Shown: positions 46,490 to 58,615 of the stretch, in pieces
How positions within the stretch are numbered: position 1 is the stretch's first letter
Layout of the letters: each line of letters begins with the position of its first letter
NCBI GenBank assembly: GCA_033065855.1
Contig: JAVXUO010003232.1
Coordinates: 162,001 to 226,000 of the forward strand
Length of the DNA stretch: 64,000 bases
Reading direction: 5' to 3'
From: Escallonia rubra
Lineage: Eukaryota; Streptophyta; Magnoliopsida; Escalloniales; Escalloniaceae
Translations under genes and position numbers: made by a program
Notes under the pieces: model-generated
Database searches by the model: none
What the model saw: the letters and a program-made list of their open reading frames with translations, nothing else
What the model was told of the DNA's origin: nothing

Positions 46490-47290
46490 ATAGCTCATGG
46501 CAGACTTTGATGTAATCATACTTTGAAAGCCAAGAATTATGGGAGCTCATTGGTGGTAATGAGATGGCACCACCTGCATCGATGGGCACGAATGAAGTTG
46601 CGCTGCAGAAGTGGAAGTCCAGAGCTGGTAAGGCTCTATATGTAATTAAAGCTTCTGTCGAGGAGAATATTTTAAAGCACTTAAAGAGCACAAAAAAAAA
46701 TGAAAGAGGCTTGGGACATACTTGCATCACGTTACTCGAAGAAAAATGAAATACAGCTCCAGTATCTCGAGAATGAGCTTATGGGAATAAAGCAAGGTGG
46801 CATGACATCAACCAATTCTTTTCTAAGGTAAAGCCTCTGTACGATGAAATTTTCAAATCAGATATTGAAGTTAAAATTACTGATTCCCGAATACGAGAAT
46901 AAGCATTCATGGGTTGAGACCCAAATACCATGGATTTATTACGATAGTCGAAGGATAGCCCACTTAGTCGTCATTTAGGAAATTTATTAGCCAATCAAGA
47001 AAGTCTGGGCAAACAACTTGCGGGCGTCTTACTAAAGAGTGATGAAGAGGCACCCTTTAGCAACAAGAGAAAAGACCGATTCAATAGGCAGAGAGACAAG
47101 TTGACTTCTAAGGATAAACACGGTTGGCGTAAATTCTCAGATGAGCAAGAGAAAAGCTCTAAAGGGGGAGCCTCACAAATTCGCAACAAAGCGGAGTGAC
47201 ATCCTTATAAAAATAGGAAACACTCCAACACATGTTTCAATTCCAGCAAGAAAGGTCACTTTGCACGAGATTACTGCTGCTACATCAACT
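46490..47290 (+). pseudogene. Copia gag remnant
   Basis: Frames give YELWELIGGNEMAPP-like sequence, then VALQKWKSRAGKALYVIKAS and, after a frameshift in an A-run near 46690, EAWDILASRYSKKNEIQLQY. This is the UBN2-type copia gag. A degraded zinc knuckle reads CFNSSKKGHFARDY near 47235-47275, with Cys replaced by Ser and Tyr. Several frame breaks. Confidence 0.8.
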
Positions 47291-47399
47291 GATCACGAAG
47301 AGGGAGTCAACAGTGAAGAAGAATGGGATGCTCAAGCATCAGTTGCCATAAGTGAAAGAATAGGCGAAGAAGAAGAAGAGATTGACTTTGATCACAGAG

Positions 47400-47819
47400 A
47401 TTTGGAGGACCTAAATAGTCCACACAAGATGGCGGAGGACAACATTATGGTAGCAGCGACCTTTCCCGAGGAAGTTGACTATAACAATGATTGGATCTTC
47501 GATTCAGGATGCTCGAATCATATGACCCGTGACAAGGAAAAGCTTAAGAGTGTGGCCAAGTATAAGGGAGATCGAGTGGTTGTAACAGCCAACAACTCCA
47601 GGTTAGTAATCGCTCATGTTGGCAAGGCAATGATAGCACCACGATTTAGTCAGAGTCAAGTACAGCTGCAAGATGTTTCTCATGTACCAGGTATGGAGAA
47701 AAACTCGGTCTCAGGATCGAAGTTGACATCGTCAGTCAATGACGTGGTGTTTGGTCTAAACGATGGCAAAGTACGTCGAAGATTAGAAATACTTGATGAA
47801 CCAAGTATGGAAGGTCGGT
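47400..47819 (+). pseudogene. Copia aspartic protease segment
   Basis: WIFDSGCSNHMTRDKEKL carries the intact DSG active site, with Asp at 47501-47503. QLQDVSHVPGMEKN follows near 47670. A TGA at 47819-47821 separates it from the integrase. Confidence 0.85.
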
Positions 47820-48888
47820 GATTGGCGTCTGTCTATGTATTGTCAGCGCAAACAACATACATAGACAAAGTGTGGAAAAATGTAACAGTGGACATGTGGC
47901 ACGCAGGCCTGGGGCATGTCAGTTACCATAAGTTGAAAATAACGATGAATATGTCTATTCGTGAAGGTCTTCCCCAACTTGAGGTCCGAGGAGATATTGT
48001 TTGTCCCAGTTGCCAGTATGGGAAGGCACATCATTTACCATATGGGGAGTCAAAATTCAGAGCAAAAGAACCTCTAGAGCTCGTACACTCAGACGTATTC
48101 GGCCGAGTAAAGCAGCCATCACTTGGAGGAATGCGATACATGGTAACTTTTATCGATGACTACTCAAGGTACGTCTGGGTCTACTTTATGAAAGAAAAAT
48201 CTCAGACCTTTAGAAAGTTTAAAGAATTTTAAGAAAAGGTTGAAGGAAAAATTGGAAATAAAATACAATGCCTACGCACGGACAATGGGGGAGAGTATAC
48301 ATCCGAAGAATTTTCGGAGTACTTGAAAAAGTGCAAAATTAGAAGACAAGTGAAATTTCCAGGAACACCACAACAAAATGGTGTGGATGAAAGAAAGAAT
48401 CGACATCTTGCAGAAACATGTTGAAGCATGCTACATGCCAAGAATGTCCAAAGTCGATTTTGGGCCGAATGCATGAAGACAGCAGCTCATGTGATTAATT
48501 GGCTGTCACAAGCAAAACTTGGCTTTATCTCACCCTTCCGGATGTGGTGGAACACAAAACCCACGGTAAGCCATTTCAGAGTCTTTGGATGTGTCTGTTA
48601 TGTTTTCATACCTGATGAGCTACGCAACAAGTTTGATAAGAAAACAATCAGATGCATCTTTGTTGGATATAGTGATGAAAGAAAAGGGTGGAGATGTTGT
48701 GATCCTACAACAGGTCGATGCTATACATCGCAAAATGTAGTATTTGATGAGGCTTCTTCTTGGTGGTCACTGCAAGAGGTGGTTCTTCCAGACACTAATG
48801 AGATTAAGGAAAGGATGGGAGAAAGGATTGTAGTCGAAGAAGATGCAGAGCAACCAAGTTCCAAATCCACCATAAAGTTGAGGCCATA
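47820..48888 (+). pseudogene. Copia integrase remnant
   Basis: The HHCC region is seen as [14 protein letters not shown]...[13 protein letters not shown]. The catalytic triad is all present: Asp in VHSDVFG (48092-48094), Asp in LRTDNGGEY (48281-48283) and Glu in NGVDERKNRH (48389-48391). Stops at 48230 (TAA) and 48421 (TGA) break the frame. The GKG-like tail HFRVFGCVCYVFIPDELRNK follows to 48700. Confidence 0.9.
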
Positions 48889-49079
48889 ATTTTTTGGAGC
48901 TGTTAAGGAGTCTGACTCAACACAAGAAAGATTAGAGGGGCCATGGCAATTTGGGGCATATTATAGAACCCCAGAAGAAACTCGACCAGGCCAACATGAA
49001 GACATCCAAAGTGATGATGGCCACAACCACAACTCATGTGATCTAGCAGACAACGAAAGCCAAATCCAAACTATGTTAA

Positions 49080-49870
49080 TGCTGCTCTAGCTGAGATAAA
49101 AGAGCCATCAAGCTATGAGGATGCTTCTAAAAGCAAAGAATGGAGGAAGTCAATGGAAGAAGAATATCAAGCACTATAAGAAAATCAAACCTGGGAGCTG
49201 GTACCCAGACCTAAATATGTAAGGCCCATATTTTGCCGTTGGGTTTATAAAGTGAAGACTTGTTCAAATGATTCAGTAGAGAGGTAAAATCACGGCTTGT
49301 GGCTTAAGGGTTTTCACAACAATATGGACTCGACTATGAAGAGACATTTTGTCCAGTAACAAAGCTTACGACAGTGCGTGTCTTATTGGCATTTGCAGCA
49401 AGCAAATCATGGAAGCTTTGGCAAATGGATGTGAAGAATGCTTTCCTATATGGAGACATCGATAGAGACATATACATGGACAAACCAAGAGGTTTTGAGA
49501 ACAAGGTACACCCCGAGTTTGTGTGCAAGCTAAGGAAGACACTTTATGGATTAAAACAAGCTCCCAGAGCATGGTATGGTAAGATTTCCGAATCTTTAGT
49601 ACTTAGTGGTTACACTCATTCACCAGCAGACTCGAGCTTGTTTGTCAAGATTTATGGAAGTAAACTAGTTATAGTACTAGTTTATGTTAATGATCTAATC
49701 ATTATGGGAGATGAAAAAGATGAGATTTGTCGAACAAAAGAAAACTTATCTGTTCGATTTCAGATGAAAGAGCTTGGCGAGCTTAACCATTTTCTGGGCC
49801 TTGAAGTCGATCATACACATGAAGGTTTGTTCATGTGCCAACAAAAATATGCAAGATATTTATTACAGAG
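49080..49870 (+). pseudogene. Copia reverse transcriptase with YVND box
   Basis: The frame open from 49374 gives [37 protein letters not shown] and [16 protein letters not shown]. The normal YVDD catalytic box reads YVND; the first Asp is AAT (49689-49691). Frameshifts and a stop (TAA near 49180) lie in the N-terminal part. RT would normally copy the element RNA in the particle; this one is not expected to be active. Confidence 0.92.
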
Positions 49871-50658
49871 ATTTGGAATGTCGGAGTGCAAACCGATTTT
49901 GACACCTATGGAACCCAATGTCAAGCTCTGTGCAGTAGAAGGCAAGGACTTGGAAGATGCCTCTATGTACCGGCAACTGGTAGGCAGTCTAATCTACCTA
50001 ACTTTGACGAGGCCTGATATCGCCTTTGCAATTGGAATAGTGAGTCGGTTGATGCAACCACCAGAGAAGCCTCACCTCGAGATGGTTCGGCGAATCATAA
50101 GGTATGTTAAGAATACCATTGATTATGGTCTATTATATAGAAGAAGTGAAACATGTAGACTGGTTGGCTATTGTGATGCCGACTACGCCGGAGATCATGA
50201 TACATGCCGATCAACCACTGGTTATGTGTTCAGTCTTGGTTTAGGTCCTTTAGGAGCAGTCTCCTGGTGCAGCAAAAGACAACCCACGGTGTCACTGTCA
50301 ACAACCGAGGCAGAATTCGGCTCAGGAGTGTTCGTGGCTAATACAACTCTTAAGAGACTTACATCAGCCAGTTGAGTATGCCGTGAGATTATTTTGTGAT
50401 AACATGTTAGCAAAGCAGTTGGCAGAGAATCCGGTATTTCATGCGCGAACTAAACATGTGGAAGTACGTTACCATTACATTAGAGAAAAAGTATTGCAAG
50501 GAGAAATAAAGATGGCTACCATCAGAACAGACGAGCAAGTGGCAGATATGTTTACCAAAGGACTCAACAGTGCAAAGCTCATAGACTTTTGTGAACAGCT
50601 TGAAATGACTACTCGGACGAAATTCACCAGTGGAGTGAGTGTTGAGGGGGAGTGTTAA
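49871..50658 (+). pseudogene. Copia RNase H remnant
   Basis: [18 protein letters not shown] precedes the RNase H motifs [20 protein letters not shown] and [20 protein letters not shown] frame change near 50370 leads to RLFCDNMLAKQLAENPVFHA, HVEVRYHYIREKV and DMFTKGLN. The catalytic Asp and Glu residues appear present. The frame ends at 50656-50658, overlapping the LTR start. Confidence 0.9.
50641..50652 (+). other. Copia polypurine tract
   Basis: GTTGAGGGGGAG immediately before the 3' LTR. Confidence 0.9.
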
Positions 50659-51111
50659 AAATCACAGCAACACTGCCTCTTTCTAGAACTTTCCATCTCC
50701 AGATTTCTCTTCACTATTCCTTCATCTTCTCATGGCTCTTCATCCTCCAAGGAACCCGGAAACTTCTATCTAGAATATACTCCATCTAAGCATCTTTCTT
50801 GAATCTTCCCTTGTTTCTATTCTCCTAGAATCATCCACCACTGACTCAAGCATTGTATAAATAGGAGCCTATGGTTCTCATTGTTGTATCTAAGAGAGAA
50901 ACAGGGGTCTTCCATGTGTGAGTAAGTACAAGAGTGATTTCATTGTGCATGAGTGCAAGTGACCTCTTAGTATGTTAGTGAATCAAATATTCTCCTAGTG
51001 TTTTAGTGGGTTAAGTATTTGAGTGTTTGCTTGTACCCTTCTTGTATAAACTTAATTCTACATCAATAAATTTTTTATTGGTGTATACCCAGTGCCCCTT
51101 TTTAGTCTACA
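50653..51111 (+). repeat. Copia 3' LTR (459 bp)
   Basis: From TGTTAAAAATC to TAGTCTACA. TATAAATA at 50856-50863 and AATAAA near 51066. Confidence 0.95.
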
Positions 51112-51116
51112 TCTTT
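51112..51116. repeat. Right 5-bp target-site duplication of the copia element
   Basis: TCTTT, then GTATAAGTTT, exactly continuing the arm A sequence from 14136. Confidence 0.95.
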
Positions 51117-52771
51117 GTATAAGTTTATTTGTAACTATATGTTGATATGTTTATCAATATGTAGAAAGGGCATCTCTGTGATGCCCTTTCAGCATAATCT
51201 TTGTATGATTTGGTTTCTCTCAAATCCTTGCAGTTAGAATATTTAAGAGAGACAAGGATCGTTACATTTGCCACAGCCTACGGATCAATTACAAACCCGG
51301 GCAAATTCTAATGCGATTCTTCTTCATAATGATTGCACGGTCTGCACGTGTCCTGACCCTATTTTTTATCACTTATACATCACCTTCCGTTGGCTTGTTT
51401 TCTCCTCTCCGGCAGGGATGGGCATGATTATGACGGATAATAAGCAGGCAAAACTGGGTTTTTTACTTGGGCCTTTCGGGCTGCCACTAGACACGCGGCT
51501 TTGGTAAAGGCTATTTTATCTGCATACATTTGGGCTCATACATGCTGTTACAAACATTTCTTTATCCATGTTAACTTCTGTTCTATCGCAGATGGCGAGT
51601 AGTGAGGACTTGGATCCAGTGCTAAAGCCTATTGTTTGACGTATGTCACACTTGCTCTAGTTGTGATTTTCGTAGCATCAGCACAGAGGTTCTGTTGAGA
51701 ATTCTGATATTTTGAGCAGTGTTTTCATGTTAACTACGTACAGGGGTCCTAATTCTAAACAATATTGTTGTGCTTGAGATTACATTAGTGGGATGCCTTA
51801 AAGTGGAGAAACATGGCATGCTACGTGTTATCTTATTCCTCTTAACTCTTTTTTTCTTCCTATTTTCCTAAAATGCCTTACTCATTTCTTCTTGATTGAC
51901 ATTCATCATATCAGCTCTATTTTCACTTCATGGTTAAAACTAAAGAGTTATATTTCTGCGTACAAGACTTGTTCTCAAATATCATATGCTGTCTTGAAAT
52001 TGTTTGATGCTTTCATTTCCTGATGAATGATCACATGTTCAAGGTTTAATATTGTTCCATAAAGATTACTGTCATTAGTGGTATATAATGTAAAGCGTGT
52101 TGGCCTCAATCCAAGTAAAGGAGATAAAAAGTTTGTATAATTTCACCTATGGTTAAGGGAAAACTGAACTTTGGTAGTTTCTTCTTTCAAGCTAATTCCC
52201 ATTTCTCGGCCATATCTGTTGGAGTGATAACTAATGGGTGGTTGTTTGGCCGGAGTCCAGCAAACCTCACAAACTTAGCTAACTTCTCTTTGGTCTACGT
52301 ATTCAGCAAGACAATGCATATACGTGGATGGGAAAATCTTTGATTTTTTATTTTTCTCTGCTTCTGGTTGCTTTAGGATAAGAAAAATGGAGGGTCTCTT
52401 CAAGTGGAAAGCATGTGGTTGTGACAAAGTCTTTCCTTCCATTTTCTTGAATTTCCTAGGTGTACATAGTTTATACATATCCAGAGTTTAACTGCTCCAT
52501 GGATCCACCAAAAGGATGCTTGATGGTTTCCTTGATGGGCTCCACTCAAATTGCACACGGCTTTGTGAACTTGATCGTTGCCGTTAGTGTTGCGACTTGG
52601 ATCTATGAAGCCGCCGTGGCGCTTTTACACATGGCCGACCTGAATTTGCTATTCACATCATTTCGGAAGTCATATGTAAGAGATGTTTTAAGGTTGAATC
52701 AAGGAGCCCTCAAGGTTTTAGAATTACAATCCTGGTTATTATTGCCTGATGCTTATGCCGTGGTTGATTAA
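51117..52771 (+). pseudogene. Unrecognised gene remnant, arm B, continued
   Basis: Contains the counterparts of the arm A islands. An acceptor TTGCAG precedes a block near 51234, changed at two bases relative to LDYVRET. MTDNKQAKLGFLLGPFGLPL lies near 51420-51490, with a stop (TAA) gained right after. The 103-codon frame runs 52460-52771. The frame has kept its length, but with Gly to Cys, Asn to Lys, Thr to Ile, Ile to Val, Tyr to Phe and Glu to Val changes against arm A. Family not recognised. Confidence 0.4.
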
Positions 52772-53685
52772 GTAGCCAGTGTCTTAGTTCATTAAATTTT
52801 TGGCATGTGACTATCCCAGTGGTGTGTTTAGGGTCTTAGTAATTTTTGGATCATGAAGATGATTGTGTCTAATTGGCAATTAGGATTAACTTTACATAAC
52901 CTTTGGAAATATGTATCGTGATTGTTGTCACAGAAATATCAAGGGTATAGGTGGCCTTGGCTTGTAGCAGATTGCAGGCACCGCCTTTGTTGACAAGCAT
53001 CTCACTTTATCAGCATTCAGTTGTTGATGAACCAAATTTGTGATTTACGATATCAAAGGGTGGGTTTGGTTTAGATGGGGTGATATTGTCTTCTTAGTTT
53101 GACGGACTTGCATCAGAATAGGAAAAGAATGTGATGTATTATTCAAGTCACCGCATGTATGTCGAAGACATCTATGCTTTCCATTTACTGATCAACCCAA
53201 GTCGTGGCCTTGTTTTGGATGCAAGAGCAATGAATTTTCTAGTGTCTAAATTGCAGTAGCCTTATAATGCTAACATGATACATGTAGTTCAGAATGAAAA
53301 TAGGGAGGACATTTCTGCTTCTAAGTTCTTCATGGGTATGCAAATCGCCCCTTCATCTTTAGGCCCCATGTCCAGGGACCCCTCTTATTTTGTTCGTTCT
53401 CGTTTCATATCACATCCGAGAACTACGACCACGTGAAGTTCATGTGCAATGCTCTTTAGACGCTCCCCCCCACTCAAACACACACGAAAGAAGGAAAAAG
53501 AAATGAAAAAAGATCTCGTTCAAGCCTGAAAGGAAGCATGTATCCTGCATTAGGATGTAGCGTAATGTGTTTATTGCTATATTGAACATTATATATTTTG
53601 GCGAGCTTAACGCAGACACTAGCGGTCCAGTTTTATTTAGCAGGTACACTGATATTTGGCACAAAATTAAGACTATTCCGATTCC

Positions 53686-55564
53686 AAATCTCTCATCAGT
53701 GTTGCTACTGCTATAGAAATTGGTAGTCTGGTCTTCATAGAAATGAGTTATTTTGGGGCATAGCCGTTGGCCGTGTAGTTTTCATGCCTACGAGGACGCT
53801 TTCTGTTTCAGTGGTGGACATTTAGACCTTATCTCTTATTCTCTCCCATCTTACTCTTCCTTTCAAACGAAAGATTTGAAATAAAACATTCATTTGAAGG
53901 ATTTTGCCGTTTTGGAGGCGTTTGGACCCATTTTTGCATCGTCACTGTTAAAAGAACCCTGCAATTTGTAACTTTGCGTGGTACATAATCAAATTGGGAC
54001 CAAGTGTTGTGTTGGATGCACTTTTTTAAGGTGATTGTCACATGGGAGACTTTTTATGGGAACCATTCGTTGCATGGCACACACCTCACCCGTAGGCTCC
54101 ACTGGTTTGACAGGAAACACCTTTGTGGTTATGAATTACTGCTTCCAAGATGCTAGTCCTGTCCAGATCTCAACATGTCATATTGTCATGGGTGGGTCTA
54201 ACATTTATTTCTTTTTGCCCTCCTGTCAAATTTGAATTCAGAGGGTGGAAGGGGTGGAAAGCAACTTCAACAGCAGAGCTGGAGAAGTCAGATTGTCTCT
54301 TCTTTCTCACTGTCTAGAAAGCTAAACTAGAATTGATCGGTAACATGGCTACTATTTGTGTGTTGCTGTAAGAAAATAATTTAATTGATTGGTAACATGG
54401 CTACTTTTTATATGGTTACTCTCTTTCTTCCCTTTCTCACATCAAAATAACATTTATTAGCGACACAAATATGTTTGGTACACGGTTGCGTAGTTACCAT
54501 TAAAACTATTTAACCTGGAAATATGATGAGGTGTCGCTTAAAGAAGCTACTGTGGTGTTGCTCAAAGAAATTATGGTTTCATTTCTTGCTTCAATTGTTA
54601 TATATCATAAATACTGAGGTACTGCATGGTGGCAAAAAATTGCTCAAAGAAATTATGGTTTCATTTCTTGCCACCACTGCCACCACCACCACTAGCGCCA
54701 CCACCAACGCCACCACCACCACTATCGCCACCACCACCGCTGCCACCAATAATGCCACTACCACCACCGTTGCCGCCACCACAGCCACCACCACCACTAT
54801 TGCCACCACCGCAACTACTGCCACCACTGCTGCCGTCACCCCCACCACCATCACTACTGCCACCACCACCACCATCACCGCCTCCACCACTACTGCCACC
54901 ACCACCATTACCACCATCGTCGCCACCACCATTACTGCCACCACTGTTGCGGCCATTACTGCTGCCACAACCACCATCACCGCCGCCACCACCACTACTG
55001 CCTCCACAACCGTCGCCATCACTACTGTCGCCTCCGCCGACACCACTCCTCCCACCACCGCCACCACTACTGCCATTGGCATCATTATTGGCGTCAGTTG
55101 ACGACCTCCAGTTACACCTTGTTACACCTCAATACCACGACTACCATCATTACCATCACTTGACCACCTAACCACCGTCGATGTTACTACACCGTGCAGT
55201 GCCGCCACCACCGCCACCACCATGTGCTGGCACTAGCACATTTGAAATCATTTACCGTAATTTGTTTTTCATCGTAAATCAAGGATATAATTGTCTAAAA
55301 AATTATTACCTTTCCATTTCCTCTGTTCTCCAAACACAAAATTGAAATTCTGTTATTTGAATTCCCTTTCGTTCCAAACAAAAAGAAGTCAATCGAATTC
55401 CAAATCCAATTCCAAATCTGAAATCAAAATCCCAAAAGATTTGGTTCCAAACGGACCCTAAGGAACTTTTTTGTTGGTCACGGTTCTTGGAAGAGGAAGA
55501 AAACAGAATTGGTGGGCTTTGAGGAAGGTGGGTCCCATGAAGGGAATGTAGAGCTTTATAAATT
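53686..55564. other. Arm B-side sequence with no match in arm A
   Basis: Homology stops at 53685 and a 60-base match reappears at 55565. No gene recognised. A 33-base stretch starting TTGCTCAAAGAAATTATGG occurs twice (54556 and 54638), followed by the trinucleotide tract. Confidence 0.6.
54670..55085. repeat. Degenerate (CCN)n trinucleotide tract, ~415 bp
   Basis: Nearly every third pair of bases is CC, giving Thr/Ala-rich, Pro/Leu-rich and (reverse) Val/Met-rich frames that stay open only because the repeat lacks stops. It is best read as a decayed microsatellite, not a gene. Another short CCACCACCG run lies at 55200-55225. Confidence 0.9.
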
Positions 55565-55624
55565 AAAAATTGAAAAGTGATCGCTTCTTGTGATACATCC
55601 TAAAAATAAAAGTTATCAGCTGTT
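55565..55624. repeat. Short block repeated from 17895-17955
   Basis: About 60 bases with two differences from 17895-17955. Candidate right edge of the duplicated unit. Confidence 0.75.
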
Positions 55625-58615
55625 TCAAAAGATCAATATCAACGTTAAGGTAGATGTTCTTAGCAGGATTTGCAGCATTATAATCTACTTTAACTGCTCT
55701 TCTTCATACTCATCCACTTACAGCAACTCTATGATGCTCTACCAAACGGTTCTTAAAAATGCTAGCAGCCAATGTCCCTAATCTGAGGGGCAAGTAAATA
55801 ACGCAAAAGGTTCCGGTTAGCACTTTTCACAGCCTAATACATCTTATATGTAGATAGATCAACCAATTTTCCTGTCCAAACTTTCTTTGTTATGGTCGTA
55901 CTCATGGTATTGAAACCTTTTTCAAAGGGTATCAAGTCCAGCGTAAGAGATGTTGACCACAATAGGTTAAATTTCACCAGATGCAAGACTATAGCTGGAC
56001 TGCCATTGTCGTTGCTCAAACAACATTCATAACTAAGCACACCATGTCTATGGCCTTTGCGTTGGCCGAACAGAATGCGAAACAAGATACCCGCAAGCCT
56101 TCTTCTTTTAAGGACTAAATAATAAGATTCCATTGTGCATCTAAAACAAGTCTTCTCTATGTACATTATTTCTGAGATGATATCTTATTGCTTCAATCCA
56201 TAAATTTTCGTTTATTTATAGCGTACTAGACCATATATTATTGATCGTCCGGTTTATCTACCTTGATATTTGGCTTGCTAACATAGTCTTTTTGCTTAAA
56301 ATACATGATTTGGTCAGCGTAGGAAGGCCAACCGAGCAAAACCTCTTTCTTTTTCCAGCCAGAAGATCGACGTCTCATGTACTAATCCCTACAGATGCCC
56401 GTAGTAGGCAGGCCGCAACTACCTAAACCAATCATCATATCGGATCAACCCAACGGCTAACCTAGTATTTGAGATAGAAACTCCGGTGGAAATAAAGATC
56501 CTATTCCTGGAAAGTAGCTCGACTTGTGTACTAGTATGGGGATAGTTCGCACGTTGTACCCTTCACCTAGTACTTGAGACAGAAACTCTGGTGGTTTTTT
56601 GTCATCTTAGTTAGTCTTTTCATCCATTGACATATTTTGTTTTTTGAATGCATAACAGTGATATGAAGAGTAGACGGGCGAACTAAATCTCGTTGTCACT
56701 TGCCGGTTTTATAAATTCATGTGTTTTGGCCCAATGAGGAATTTTGTTACCTCAAAACAAGAGTTACAGCTATAGAAGGATTATTGGTCATAGAATAAGA
56801 AGAGAGACCAAATGTTTCGAGAAGTAATTTGGTCTCATGCTTGGGAGAGCCACCGTCTTCTTGACTTAGCGATGAATGGTGATTAAAGAATATGGAGAAT
56901 ATCTTCGTCAGGTCTTTATAAATTCGAATAAATGTACAATAGGATGCCAAGTTATGTGGTGAGTTATGTAGAAGAATAGTGCATCTTTATAGTAAGCAGT
57001 TATCAAGCACATTTTGATCAGAAAGCCGAATTAGTCTAAGAACCTGATGATCAATAAGTTCCCCATTGCAAGAGGAACTTTCAAATTACAAGGCATGATC
57101 TCATGTTCTAGGAGAAATGAGAGAGTATTCGGACAAGGGGAATGTTAGCTGCATCTGATACAATGCTAATTAATGAGACTAGAATAGGGTAAATGCTAAG
57201 AAAAAGTCATGGATGGTTCCTGCAGAATCAACGGCATTAAGCTAAGCAGGACTGAGACCACTAAAAGAGTTTGTAAGACTGGATAAATTGTAGTTTGCTA
57301 GTAGATTAACTCTGCAATGGCAAGAGATCTCTAACAAAGATACATTCGGGCATCTTGGACTAATATTGCACAAGGAAAGAGAGCTTGAGGATTTTGTCCA
57401 AAAGTTAAGAGCAGAACGGATGAAAGGAAGGTTTTGTTCCCTGCTCTTGGATTGCAAAATCACTGAAGTAGATAGAAAAAGTTCGTATGATGTTGGGGAG
57501 GCTAGCAACTTATTAACTAATAAGTAACATCACTGACGAGAGTGCTTAAGTGCATGATGCCAAGTCGATGGGGTAAGACGAGGCAGGGGTAGACCGAGAA
57601 TAACACGAGAAGGAATAAAAGAAGACTTGATTGCTAGGAACTTACAGGAGTAGTGAGAATGCAGGGAGAGAGTTTTCCCGTAAATAAGGCTTTGGTGCAT
57701 GTTAAGGAGGGAGGGGTTTAATATTTTCAGATCTATTTTGATGAAAGCTTCCATGTTAATAGAAATCACTGACATGGCCAGATCAAATTGGTGGGGGCAG
57801 AGAAGGGAGCACAAGAAGGGCGCACAACAAATAGCAAATTATAAAAAGCATACAGCTGCTCACAAGTCCGTTGATTCGATCACTATAAAATGTTACGAAG
57901 AATATCAAGCTCTTATAGAATTTATGATTCAAAAAAAATCCAGCATTAAAGCTCACTCGCATAAAGTGCAAAGTACAATAATGAAACATGATCAAGAGTA
58001 AAGGTAAGTACAACTGCAAAAAGAACACCAAGAATAAAAACCAACAATGCAAGTTCATGTTTGTTGATAACATAGAAAAGAGCTTGCTCACAAACTTTTA
58101 TAGAGCAGGTAGGACTAGTTTCAACTTATAGCGATCAGCTGCTAAACATACAGACTGAGGCCACTCCAGCTGTGAAATCTTTGAGAAGACTCTAGGACTG
58201 GGAGGGAGATGGCATTGTAGGCTTAGTACCGAAGTAAACCATAACGACATTCTAAAGAAGAATATAGCGCGTCAGCTAGATGCTCATACAAGTCTAGTGA
58301 TAAATCCATCTTCTTTTCCCTGAAGCAACCTTCGCCTCAACCCTAGGAGCTTGAGAATAACTTTATGATTAGAACAAATCAAGCACACACAGACATCGGA
58401 AATGAATAAAAAGACATCTAAGAGAAAAATGGTAAAACAGCTAGATAAGAGATGCACCATAATACCAAGATTGAATGTGGTAGACCACGAGGAGAAGTAT
58501 GAGATTCAGTCAAGCTTCTACCTAAAATGCGAGGATTTGACCGTACCTGTGAATCCTGGAGCAATCTTGGCGACCGGGAGTGAAGTACTCCTGTAGACTT
58601 GACTTGGTATTTTGG
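55625..58615. other. Gene-poor stretch before the NLR
   Basis: I find no supported gene. An imperfect 29-base repeat (TTTGAGATAGAAACTCCGG-like) occurs at about 56465 and 56571. Around 57570-57640 one frame gives RQGRPRITREGIKEDLIARN, which faintly resembles the tail of plant LINE-derived proteins; I would not rely on it. Confidence 0.55.

Larger units (their letters stand above)
45836..51111 (+). mobile_element. Structurally complete, decayed Ty1/copia element
   Basis: Both LTRs (TGTTAAAAATC...TCTACA), a 5-base target duplication, a polypurine tract and the order gag, protease, integrase, RT, RNase H define a Ty1/copia element of 5276 bases. It sits in an intron-like part of the arm B gene remnant; arm A has the empty site. 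Stops occur in gag, integrase and between integrase and RT, and the RT catalytic box is mutated, so it cannot move by its own proteins. I do not assign a clade with confidence. Confidence 0.97.
31559..53685. repeat. Segmental duplication, arm B
   Basis: Colinear with 1-16838 in direct orientation. It is longer because it gained a copia element (5.28 kb), a GC-rich block (1.85 kb) and a 0.92 kb block. Relative to arm A it lacks the hAT-like element, 724 bp at 36774 and about 690 bp of the F-box gene. Confidence 0.95.

Noticed and set aside
54523..55171. Long overlapping frames on both strands (Thr/Ala-rich, Pro/Leu-rich, Val-rich)
   Set aside because: They are products of one stop-free trinucleotide repeat and have no domain or conserved start.
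55834..56166. Reverse-strand frame of 110 codons
   Set aside because: No recognisable domain, no splice or neighbour support; length is plausible by chance.
57570..57640. Possible LINE-like protein tail (RQGRPRITREGIKEDL)
   Set aside because: Too short, with stops on both sides and no reverse transcriptase nearby.
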